Origin: Betaproteobacteria bacterium
GTDB taxonomy: Bacteria > Pseudomonadota > Gammaproteobacteria > Burkholderiales > SG8-41
DNA: 8,190 nucleotides
Assembly (NCBI GenBank): GCA_025353085.1
Contig: JANXRI010000070.1
Span: forward strand, 1 to 8,190
Direction: 5' to 3'
In this document: one piece after another, positions 1 to 6,816 of the stretch
Layout: each line of letters starts with the position of its first letter
How positions within the stretch are numbered: position 1 is the stretch's first letter
The notes under the pieces: model-generated
What the model was told of the DNA's origin: nothing
Database searches by the model: none
Seen by the model: the letters and a program-made list of their open reading frames with translations, nothing else
Made by a program: the position numbers and the translations under genes

Positions 1-1
1 G

Positions 2-3000
2 AAACGTGCGATGGAAGCTGCGGAAGCTGCGGGCCTCGTATTCGCGTGCGACCCGACATCGTCCGATGCGTCATGCATCGGCGGTAATGTTGCAATGAAT
101 GCCGGGGGCAAAAAGGCGGTGTTATGGGGCACCGCGCTGGACAATCTCGCGAGCTGGCGCATGGTGACGCCTGACGCCGAATGGATGGACGTCGAACGCC
201 TCGATCACAATCTTGGCAAAATTCACGACATCGCACTGGCGCGTTTTCGCATCACGCGGTTATCTATCGACGGCAAGACGCGCCTTTCGGAAGAAATTCT
301 TGAAATTCCGGGCAGCGGATTTCGCAAGCGCGGGCTCGGCAAAGACGTGACCGATAAATATCTCGGCGGCCTGCCGGGTATGCAAAAAGAAGGCTGCGAC
401 GGCATCATCACGGAGGCGACTTTCATTCTGCACAAGATGCCGCCGCATATTCGCACCGTGTGCCTCGAATTTTTTGGCCAGGTCGGCGAGGCGGTACCGG
501 CGATCGTCGAAATCGTCGAATCCCTTCGCAGCAATCCACGGGCGACTCTGGCCGGTCTTGAGCACCTCGACGAGCGCTATGTGCAAGCGGTCGGTTATGC
601 CACCAAAGCGAAACGGGCCGGCCGGCCGAAGATGGTCTTGGTTGGCGATATTGTCGGCGACGATGAAAACGCGGTAGCCGCCGCCGCTTCGCAGGTGGTG
701 CGCATTGCCAACGCGCGCTCGGGTGAAGGCTTTATTGCGGTCAGCAGCGACGCGCGCAAAAAGTTCTGGCTTGACCGGGCGCGAACCGCCGCGATCTCCA
801 AACACACGAACGCGTTCAAGATCAACGAAGACGTCGTCATTCCGCTCGACCGCCTCGGCGATTATTCGAACGGTATCGAGCGGTTCAATATTGAGTTGTC
901 CCTCAGCAACAAATTGAAACTGCTCGCCGCGCTGTCCGAATTTGTGTGCGGCGACCTGCCGCTGCACCCGCCAGAGATCGCGGTAACGCCGGCTGAAATG
1001 ATCGGCGACCGGCTCGAGCGCGCGCGTGCGCTGCTCGCCGAAACGCGCGCGCGCTGGCAATGGCTCGCTGATAACCTGGATGCTCCGTTCGCCGCGCTGC
1101 CCGCGAGTATCCAAACCGAGCAGAGCGCCGTCGCGCCGAAGACCATTTTCATGGCGCTACAGGATCACACGATTCGCGTGTCGTGGAAAACCGAAGTGCG
1201 CGCACCGCTCGCCGACATATTCAGCGGGCTGCATTTCCACAAAGTGCGTGAGCGCTGCGATGCGATCCATAAAGAAATACTGAGCGCGCGGGTTTTCGTT
1301 GCCCTTCACATGCATGCGGGCGACGGCAACGTGCATACCAATATCCCGGTCAATTCGGATAATTATGAAATGCTGCAGGAAGCGGGCGAGACCGTCGCGC
1401 GCATCATGCAGCTCGCACGCGCACTCGACGGCGTGATTTCCGGCGAGCACGGCATCGGCATTACCAAGTTCGAATTTCTCGACGCAGCACAGGTCGCAAG
1501 CTTCAGCGCGTATAAACAAAAAGTCGACCCGCACGGCCGCTTTAACCGCGGCAAGCTGCTCGCCGGCGCTGATCTGACTAACGCATACACACCGAGCTTC
1601 AGCCTGCTCGGCACTGAAAGTCTGATACTCGAGCAGTCGGAAATCGGCGGTATCGCGGATTCGATCAAGGATTGCCTGCGCTGCGGCAAATGCAAACCGG
1701 TCTGCGCAACGCACGTGCCGCGCGCCAATCTGCTGTACAGCCCGCGCAACAAAATACTCGCGACCTCCTTGCTGATCGAAGCCTTTCTGTATGAAGAGCA
1801 GACGCGCCGCGGCATTTCACTCGATCATTTCAACGAGTTCAGCGACGTCGCCGATCACTGCACTGTCTGCCACAAATGCGCGAATCCGTGCCCGGTCGAC
1901 ATCGACTTCGGCGACGTGTCGATTGCCATGCGCAACTTTCTACGCCGCCACGACAAGCATCAATTCAATCCGGGCACCGCGGCGTCGATGTTCTTTCTGA
2001 ATGCGACTGCCCCGAACACAATCAAGATGACGCGCAAGCTGATGATCGACTGGGGCTTCAAGGCGCAGCGTCTCGCGCATCGCGCGGTAAAGGCTTTGGG
2101 GTTGGCGCAGGCGCAGACGCGGCAGCCGCCGGCGACCGTCGGCAAGCCCGCGCTGAAAGCGCAAATCATCCATTTCATCAACAAGCCGATGCCGGGCGGA
2201 CTGCCGAAGCAGGCGTCGCGCGCGCTGCTCGACATCGAAGATCCGACGATCGTGCCGATCATCCGCAACCCGCAAAAAGTCGACGACGATTCGGATGCGG
2301 TGTTTTATTTTCCGGGCTGCGGTTCGGAGCGGCTTTTCAGCCAGGTCGGACTCGCGACCCAGGCGATGCTGTATGAAATCGGCGCGCAATGCGTGCTGCC
2401 GCCCGGCTATCTGTGTTGCGGCTACCCGCAAACCGCCGCCGGCGATGCGGCCAAAGGCCAGCAAATCAGCACTGACAACCGCGTGCTTTTTCACCGCGTC
2501 GCGAATACGCTTAATTACCTCGATATCAAGACCGTGATCGTGTCGTGCGGCACCTGCATGGACCAGTTGCAGAAATACGAGTTCTCGAAAATTTTCCCCG
2601 GTTGCCGGCTGCTGGACATCCACGAGTACTTGCTGGAAAAAGGCGTCAAACTGGAAGGTGTGAATGGTCAACTGCGCGGCGTACGTTATATGTACCACGA
2701 CCCCTGCCATTCGCCGATGAAAACCCATCAGCCGCTAAAAGTCGTCAATCAACTGATGGGCACGCCAGTGACGCTCAATGACCGCTGTTGCGGCGAATCG
2801 GGCACTCTCGCTGTGACGCGGCCGGATATTTCGACCCAGGTGCGCTACCGCAAAGAAGAGGAAATGCGCAAAGGTGCGGCGGCTTTACGCGCCGATGGGT
2901 TCGATGGTCAGGTTAAAGTGTTGACCTCATGCCCCTCGTGCCTGCAAGGCCTCGCGCGCTACGACAATGACTCGGGCACTGACGCGGATTACATTGTGGT

Positions 3001-3091
3001 CGAAATGGCGCGCCACTTGCTCGGGGCCAACTGGATGGCCGACTATGTCGCCAAAGCGAATCGCGGCGGCATCGAACGCGTATTGCTGTGA
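2..3091 (+). CDS. FAD-linked dehydrogenase / 4Fe-4S ferredoxin / CCG-domain fusion protein, 5'-partial
   Basis: Probably oxidises a 2-hydroxy acid or similar substrate with FAD and passes electrons through iron-sulfur clusters toward the quinone pool; the substrate cannot be read from sequence. The frame is open to the left edge, so the first ATG (11) is internal. Numbering from that ATG: the end of a GlcD-type FAD-binding domain (GGN at 24-26, NAGG at 30-33; GLPGMQKEGCDG further on); a FAD-oxidase C-terminal domain with KINEDV from 270, HAGDGNVH at 435-442 and SGEHGIG at 477-483; two 4Fe-4S motifs (Cys 555, 558, 561, 565 and Cys 617, 620, 623, 627); then two CCG domains (Cys770, CC802-803, Cys846/849; Cys899, CC926-927, Cys974/977), as in GlcF, LutA and HdrB/D. 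All key cysteines are present and the reading frame is intact. It resembles the roughly 1,280-residue betaproteobacterial fusion family annotated with DUF3683, whose N-terminal part would lie outside the window. Confident of family, not of substrate. Confidence 0.93.
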   Translation, partial: KRAMEAAEAAGLVFACDPTSSDASCIGGNVAMNAGGKKAVLWGTALDNLASWRMVTPDAEWMDVERLDHNLGKIHDIALARFRITRLSIDGKTRLSEEILEIPGSGFRKRGLGKDVTDKYLGGLPGMQKEGCDGIITEATFILHKMPPHIRTVCLEFFGQVGEAVPAIVEIVESLRSNPRATLAGLEHLDERYVQAVGYATKAKRAGRPKMVLVGDIVGDDENAVAAAASQVVRIANARSGEGFIAVSSDARKKFWLDRARTAAISKHTNAFKINEDVVIPLDRLGDYSNGIERFNIELSLSNKLKLLAALSEFVCGDLPLHPPEIAVTPAEMIGDRLERARALLAETRARWQWLADNLDAPFAALPASIQTEQSAVAPKTIFMALQDHTIRVSWKTEVRAPLADIFSGLHFHKVRERCDAIHKEILSARVFVALHMHAGDGNVHTNIPVNSDNYEMLQEAGETVARIMQLARALDGVISGEHGIGITKFEFLDAAQVASFSAYKQKVDPHGRFNRGKLLAGADLTNAYTPSFSLLGTESLILEQSEIGGIADSIKDCLRCGKCKPVCATHVPRANLLYSPRNKILATSLLIEAFLYEEQTRRGISLDHFNEFSDVADHCTVCHKCANPCPVDIDFGDVSIAMRNFLRRHDKHQFNPGTAASMFFLNATAPNTIKMTRKLMIDWGFKAQRLAHRAVKALGLAQAQTRQPPATVGKPALKAQIIHFINKPMPGGLPKQASRALLDIEDPTIVPIIRNPQKVDDDSDAVFYFPGCGSERLFSQVGLATQAMLYEIGAQCVLPPGYLCCGYPQTAAGDAAKGQQISTDNRVLFHRVANTLNYLDIKTVIVSCGTCMDQLQKYEFSKIFPGCRLLDIHEYLLEKGVKLEGVNGQLRGVRYMYHDPCHSPMKTHQPLKVVNQLMGTPVTLNDRCCGESGTLAVTRPDISTQVRYRKEEEMRKGAAALRADGFDGQVKVLTSCPSCLQGLARYDNDSGTDADYIVVEMARHLLGANWMADYVAKANRGGIERVLL

Positions 3092-3124
3092 GTACGCGGA
3101 AGTAACGGCAAAATCAGATTAGAC

Positions 3125-3598
3125 ATGAGCGACCCGGACCAAAGTGGCCAGCGCACACTGACCGCCGCATCTACAACGCAGCCGGCGGTCTGCGACTTGT
3201 GCTCGCGTGACGGCGGCGAAATATTGTGGCGCGATGACAAATGCCGCGTCGTGCTCGTCGCCGACGCCGGGTACGCGGGGTTCTGCCGCGTAATCTGGCA
3301 GACGCATATCAAGGAAATGACGGATCTTGGCGAGGCGGATCGGCAGCATTGCATGCGCGTTGTGCTGGCGGTTGAACGCGCCGTACGGATTGTGCTGAAC
3401 CCGTATAAAATCAATCTCGCGAGCTTGGGCAACATGACTCCGCATGTGCACTGGCACATCATCCCGCGCGACGAGAACGATGCGCATTTTCCGAATCCGG
3501 TATGGGGAGAAAAGCTGCGCCCGGCGCACACCAATACCACCCAAGCCTGCCGCATGATGGTTGAACGGTTGACGGTTGCGCTCGCCGAGTTGCTTTGA
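3125..3598 (+). CDS. HIT-family protein (nucleotide hydrolase/transferase)
   Basis: A 157-residue cytoplasmic histidine-triad protein. The family hydrolyses or transfers nucleotidyl groups from substrates such as Ap4A or nucleoside phosphoramidates; the substrate here is unknown. The triad is HVHWH at residues 107-111 followed by IIPR, with the conserved Asn upstream in SLGNMTP. A Cys-x2-Cys pair (23, 26) near the N-terminus may help bind a metal. The motif FPNPVWG after the triad is typical of the betaproteobacterial members I recall. The length is slightly above the usual 110-145 because about 20 polar, low-complexity residues precede the CxxC. No in-frame ATG lies between this start and the middle of the fold, so the upstream ATG is kept despite a weak Shine-Dalgarno site. 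It starts 33 bases after the dehydrogenase stop, suggesting one transcript. Confidence 0.92.
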   Translation: MSDPDQSGQRTLTAASTTQPAVCDLCSRDGGEILWRDDKCRVVLVADAGYAGFCRVIWQTHIKEMTDLGEADRQHCMRVVLAVERAVRIVLNPYKINLASLGNMTPHVHWHIIPRDENDAHFPNPVWGEKLRPAHTNTTQACRMMVERLTVALAELL

Positions 3599-3760
3599 AC
3601 GGTCGGCCGCAAAACGTGCATTACGTCCGATGCGATGCAAGATACCGCGTGGACGTGACCTTCATCACATACACGGGCAGTCGGAGTCGGCTACTGTGCC
3701 TTCTTCTGGCGCGAATTGCTGCTGTGAAAGCAGAGGTTTAAGCTACGAATTCAATGCGAT

Positions 3761-3835
3761 GTATCCACAGGGACGCGCAGCAAGGCGGTAGCGGCCAGCC
3801 TGCAACTTAAGGCTGGCAAAAGATGGCGTGGATAC
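3761..3835 (+). repeat. Nested inverted repeat in the leader of the PilZ-like gene
   Basis: GTATCCAC at 3761-3768 is the exact reverse complement of GTGGATAC at 3828-3835. After one mismatch the pairing continues two more bases outward (GA 3758-3759 with TC 3837-3838). Inside lies a second perfect stem, GCCAGCC 3794-3800 with GGCTGGC 3811-3817, closing a 10-base loop. The outer stem ends about 10 bases before the Shine-Dalgarno site. No T-run follows, so this is not a standard terminator. It could be a structured mRNA leader or, as DNA, a protein-binding palindrome. I do not match it to a known riboswitch class. Confidence 0.5.
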
Positions 3836-3842
3836 CTCACTT

Positions 3843-3849
3843 AAAGGAG
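3843..3849 (+). promoter_or_regulatory. Strong Shine-Dalgarno site for the PilZ-like gene
   Basis: AAAGGAG ends nine bases before the ATG at 3859. It is the best ribosome site in the window and fixes the start of the 535-residue protein. It lies just downstream of the leader inverted repeat, so folding there could affect its accessibility. Confidence 0.8.
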
Positions 3850-3858
3850 CGAGCCTAA

Positions 3859-5466
3859 ATGCCTAATTACGCACCGTCGCTAAATGCGGCGCAATTGCAG
3901 TTCACCGATAGCGCAGGTTGCAAGCGCTGGATCGAATCTCTGCCACTGACCAACTTGCAATCGGCGCAACGATTGCTGGCCGAACAGGTCGTGCTGATCA
4001 GACAAGCTGACATTGTGCCGGCGGAACTGCTGCGCATGCTCGAGGCGTTGCGGGAGCCTATTCATTTCGTGCAAGGCGAACTCGCGCCCAAATACACTGC
4101 AAAAGCGTTGCCGCTCGATGCCAACGAGGAAATCCTGTGGATGCGGGTTCTGGGCCTCTGGCAGAATCTGACTGACGCTTACCTCGTCTGCCGCGACGCC
4201 CACGTTCAAGGCGACCCCGCGCTGCGAAATCACGGGGCCCTGATTGTGTTACGTTGCCTGCGCTACACGACCAATGCCATGTTCGAGTACTACCGGATTT
4301 ACCGTCAGGTGCCGGCGCGCTATTGGAAAGCGCTAAACGAGCTTTACGTGTTTGCAGAACAAAGCGACTTTGCGCGCACGGTAGTCGCCGATACGTTTAC
4401 CCGGCAGGACGCGGACTCTACCTGTTGCGCCGCATACTGCCAGGCGTTGCTGGCCGAGCTTGCCAATCCTTTTGCGTTGTCCGCGCGGCAGATGGGGTTT
4501 CTCGCGCGCTGGGTTGAAAAGTGGTCGAGCCAGGTAAGTTTGCACGAACGACCTTTGCCGCCGTCGGCGATTCCAGCGCTAAGCGTTGACCTTGCCGGCA
4601 GTGCAGGGCCGCGGTTCAGCGAAGAATTAGCGCCGGTATCCACGCAGCGCCATCTTGATCTCGAGCAGATCGGCCGCACGTTGCGTCAGAACATCACGTT
4701 GCTTAAGCAAGGTCAGACGCCTTTAATGCTGGGGCTTGGTGAGGACGCGCGCCAGCCAGGCTGCGAAAATCTTTTGATGTTGTTTTACATCCAGTGGTGC
4801 CGCGCCGGCACCGGCCGTGGCGAGCAACGCAACATCGTCGAGGAAAAGGCTCAGGTCTGCATGGGCGTCCACGCCGCGCATTATTTCATCAGCGGCCGGT
4901 CCTTCCGCGTGCCGGGTGCAATGCTCACCCGCCAGGAAGAACATGATATGCAGTTGTTCGGGCATATCAGCGAACGCACCGAGCGTTCGCTGGCCTCGAT
5001 GGAGAGCTCGGCGGTCGAGTCATGGGAACTTGTCAATCAAAGTAACTCGGGCTTCATGTGCATGATGCGGGAGCCCGATGCGGCATTGCGCGTCGGCCAT
5101 AATCAGCTTGTCGCAGTCCGTCGCGGCGCGAGTAAACTATTTTATCTTGGCCTCATCCAGTGGTTGCGCATCGAGGAAACCTCCGATCTCCATGTTGGAG
5201 TTCGCCTGTTCCCCGGCATTGCTCGTGCCGTCGCGGCGCGGCCGGCCAATTTTCACGCACCCTCCGGAATCAGCGGCTTCGAGCGCGCACTGCTGCTGCC
5301 GGAAATGGCCGTTCCCGCGACGCCCGCGACGCTGATTCTGCCGACGGGCTGGTATCAGCCCGGACGTTTCGTCGAGCTGTTCGGCGAACAGAAACAAGTC
5401 GCCAAACTGCTCAACGTCATTGAAAAAGGCAGCGATTTCGATCGCTGCACGGTGACCTTGGTCTAA
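3859..5466 (+). CDS. Hypothetical protein with a degenerate PilZ-like C-terminal domain
   Basis: A 535-residue, apparently soluble protein with no signal peptide or membrane segment. Residues 1 to about 340 are largely helical-looking and I recognise no domain there. Residues about 385-455 look like a PilZ beta-barrel: NQSNSG at 393-398 fits the [D/N]xSxxG motif, then RVGHNQLVAVR (411-421) and FYLGLIQWLR (428-437) followed by LHVGVRLFPG (444-453), the usual strand pattern with a VGV close. PilZ domains bind cyclic di-GMP through this motif plus an upstream RxxxR. No RxxxR is seen in the 60 residues before; only RSFR and RTER (RxxR spacing) occur, so ligand binding is doubtful. Similar proteins of this length occur in betaproteobacteria under varying names. 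The gene stands alone, with its own leader and strong Shine-Dalgarno site, and is probably a separate unit from the HIT gene. The CDS is certain; the PilZ assignment is inference. Confidence 0.88.
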   Translation: MPNYAPSLNAAQLQFTDSAGCKRWIESLPLTNLQSAQRLLAEQVVLIRQADIVPAELLRMLEALREPIHFVQGELAPKYTAKALPLDANEEILWMRVLGLWQNLTDAYLVCRDAHVQGDPALRNHGALIVLRCLRYTTNAMFEYYRIYRQVPARYWKALNELYVFAEQSDFARTVVADTFTRQDADSTCCAAYCQALLAELANPFALSARQMGFLARWVEKWSSQVSLHERPLPPSAIPALSVDLAGSAGPRFSEELAPVSTQRHLDLEQIGRTLRQNITLLKQGQTPLMLGLGEDARQPGCENLLMLFYIQWCRAGTGRGEQRNIVEEKAQVCMGVHAAHYFISGRSFRVPGAMLTRQEEHDMQLFGHISERTERSLASMESSAVESWELVNQSNSGFMCMMREPDAALRVGHNQLVAVRRGASKLFYLGLIQWLRIEETSDLHVGVRLFPGIARAVAARPANFHAPSGISGFERALLLPEMAVPATPATLILPTGWYQPGRFVELFGEQKQVAKLLNVIEKGSDFDRCTVTLV

Positions 5467-5472
5467 AATTAA

Positions 5473-5494
5473 CGCGGTGGACGACATCCACGCG
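5473..5494 (+). terminator. Hairpin just after the PilZ-like gene, possible terminator or mRNA 3' end
   Basis: CGC 5473-5475 plus GTGGA 5477-5481 pair with TCCAC 5487-5491 plus GCG 5492-5494, an eight-pair stem with one bulged G (5476) and a five-base loop. It begins seven bases after the stop codon. On the + strand no T-run follows; on the - strand the stem is followed by TTAATTTT, so it looks more like a terminator in that direction, where no gene is seen. Confidence 0.35.
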
Positions 5495-5576
5495 CCGCAT
5501 ATCTGTCGACGTTCAGCGCGCGAGTTATTTCCGCGCCGCCCAACTCGGCTACCATGCGTATCCTGAAAATGTCCGC

Positions 5577-5581
5577 AAGGA
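5577..5581 (+). promoter_or_regulatory. Shine-Dalgarno site choosing the DUF971 start
   Basis: AAGGA ends ten bases before the ATG at 5592. The next in-frame ATG (5613) has no comparable purine-rich stretch at the right distance, so 5592 is preferred. Confidence 0.5.
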
Positions 5582-5591
5582 TATCTCTCCC

Positions 5592-6033
5592 ATGGCCGCA
5601 GGCGACCCGCACATGCCGACGCCGACCGAAATCAAGCTGCATCGGAAGTCGCGCGTGCTCGAAATCACCTACGCTGACGGCAAGACGTTCAATCTGCCGT
5701 GCGAATTTCTGCGCGCTTACTCGCCGTCCGCCGAAGTGCGCGGCCACGGGCCCGGGCAGGAAGTGCTGCAGTCGGGGAAAAAAGACGTCACGATCAATCG
5801 AATTGAACCGGTCGGCACCTACGCCGTCCAGCGGTACTTCTCAGTACGGCCACGATACCGGCATTTACTCGTGGGAGATCCTCTACGATTACGGCGTGAA
5901 CCAGCCAGACATGTGGTCCCATTATTTGCAACGTTTGCAGGAAGCCGGCGCCTGCCGCGAAAAAATAGCGTATGCAGCACCCGCGCGTGAGGCGAACCCA
6001 ATCGCGGTATGCTATGCCGCTTTGACTGCTTAA
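5592..6033 (+). pseudogene. DUF971 protein (gamma-butyrobetaine hydroxylase-like N-terminal domain), frameshifted
   Basis: The first frame gives a clear DUF971 start through residue 84: PTEIKLHRKSRVLEI, the FADGK-like YADGKTF, EFLRAYSPSAEVRGHGPG and IEPVGTYAVQ. After 5843 this frame turns into nonsense (arginine-rich, stop at 5990), while the frame one base over continues the family with GHDTGIYSWEILYDYG. Dropping T5845 gives the expected SDGHDTGIYSW across the join and one 146-residue protein ending at 6033. So the gene carries an apparent single-base insertion, either a real mutation or a sequencing/assembly error. DUF971 is a small domain of unclear role, found as a stand-alone protein next to ubiE in betaproteobacteria, fused in some Mrp/HCF101-type Fe-S carriers, and at the N-terminus of gamma-butyrobetaine hydroxylases. 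The tail after about residue 124 is longer than usual. Confidence 0.8.
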
Positions 6034-6048
6034 CTGCATAAACCCGCT

Positions 6049-6783
6049 ATGACCAAGACCACTGATTTCGGCTTCGAGAAGGTGCCCGAGGACGAAAAAG
6101 CGCGCCGCGTAGCCGGTGTGTTCGATTCCGTTGCCGCTCGCTATGACGTCATGAATGACCTGATGTCGGCAGGCTTGCATCGCGTGTGGAAACGCTTCAC
6201 GATCGCTCAAAGCGGTCTGCGGCCCGGCCAACGCGTGCTCGATGTCGCCGGCGGCACTGCGGATCTCGCGATCCAGTTTGCGCGCCGCGTCGGGCCCCAT
6301 GGTGAAGTCATGTTGACGGACATCAATCCGGCAATGCTCGTGCGCGGCCGTGACCGCATGCTGGACGCAGGTGTGGTGGCGCCGGCGGTGCAGTGCGATG
6401 CCGAACGGTTGCCGTTCCCGGACGCGTACTTCGATTGCGTGAGCGTTGCCTTCGGTTTGCGCAACATGACCCATAAGGACCGCGCGCTCAGCGAGATGCA
6501 CCGCGTGTTGCGGGCTGGCGGACGCCTTCTGGTGCTGGAGTTTTCGCGCGTGTGGCAACCGCTGCGACCGCTTTACGACGCGTATTCTCTCAAGGTGCTG
6601 CCGCTGCTCGGCAAGCTCGTCGCCAAGGACAGCGACAGCTACCGCTATCTCGCGGAGTCGATTCGCGTGCATCCGGACCAGGAACAATTGAAGGGGCTGA
6701 TGGAACAAGCAGGCCTCGAACGGGTCGAATACTTTAATCTGAGTGCCGGCGTAGTCGCACTGCACCGCGGCTACCGGTTATAA
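6049..6783 (+). CDS. ubiE: Ubiquinone/menaquinone biosynthesis C-methyltransferase UbiE
   Basis: A 244-residue SAM-dependent methyltransferase that adds the ring C-methyl group in ubiquinone (and, where present, menaquinone) synthesis; it acts in the cytoplasm, with other Ubi proteins on prenylated substrates. Visible features in order: FGFEKVPEDEK at the N-terminus, FDSVAARYDVMNDLMSAGLHRVWK, SAM motif I VLDVAGGTADLA (Asp65, Gly68-Gly69), the acidic residue Asp91 in LTDIN, FGLRN at 135-139, and the signature YRYLAESIRVHPDQEQLK from residue 198, ending in GVVALHRGYRL. Length matches the family (about 242-251). Motif I has GGTAD where E. coli has GGTGD, a variant I believe common in this group. 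It begins 15 bases after the DUF971 stop with no visible Shine-Dalgarno site, so translation may be coupled to the upstream frame. Confidence 0.97.
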   Translation: MTKTTDFGFEKVPEDEKARRVAGVFDSVAARYDVMNDLMSAGLHRVWKRFTIAQSGLRPGQRVLDVAGGTADLAIQFARRVGPHGEVMLTDINPAMLVRGRDRMLDAGVVAPAVQCDAERLPFPDAYFDCVSVAFGLRNMTHKDRALSEMHRVLRAGGRLLVLEFSRVWQPLRPLYDAYSLKVLPLLGKLVAKDSDSYRYLAESIRVHPDQEQLKGLMEQAGLERVEYFNLSAGVVALHRGYRL

Positions 6784-6816
6784 CTCCCGCGCAATGAGCC
6801 AACTACGAGAGGCCCT

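Larger units (their letters stand above)
3599..3858 (+). other. 260-base intergenic region, no gene seen
   Basis: Short open frames here lack family features and a convincing ribosome site. The last 100 bases hold a nested inverted repeat (separate entry) and end in a good Shine-Dalgarno site. A possible sigma-70-like promoter is TTGCTG at 3716-3721 with TAAGCT at 3739-3744 and a 17-base spacer, but the -10 match is poor. No T-rich terminator follows the HIT gene. Confidence 0.5.

Noticed and set aside
260..1114. Long - strand open frame (284 codons) opposite the dehydrogenase
   Set aside because: Shadow of a conserved coding frame; its composition is typical of antisense GC-rich DNA and it has no motif.
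1940..2728. Long - strand open frame (262 codons) opposite the CCG region
   Set aside because: Same reasons: antisense to a conserved domain with intact cysteine motifs, and no recognisable product.
3761..3835. A c-di-GMP (GEMM-I) riboswitch before the PilZ-like gene
   Set aside because: Words such as CACAGGG, GGGACGC and GGTAGCGG recall the class, but the GNRA-capped hairpin expected between the first two and its receptor arrangement are missing, and the element is too short.
3761..3835. A 75-base tRNA-like element with an acceptor-like 8-base stem
   Set aside because: There is no T-arm consensus before the 3' stem and the inner hairpin does not have anticodon-arm geometry.
5794..6765. Long open frame on the - strand (323 codons) opposite ubiE
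   Set aside because: It lies antisense to the well-supported ubiE and the DUF971 gene, is rich in His/Arg as expected from GC-rich shadow frames, and shows no family features.
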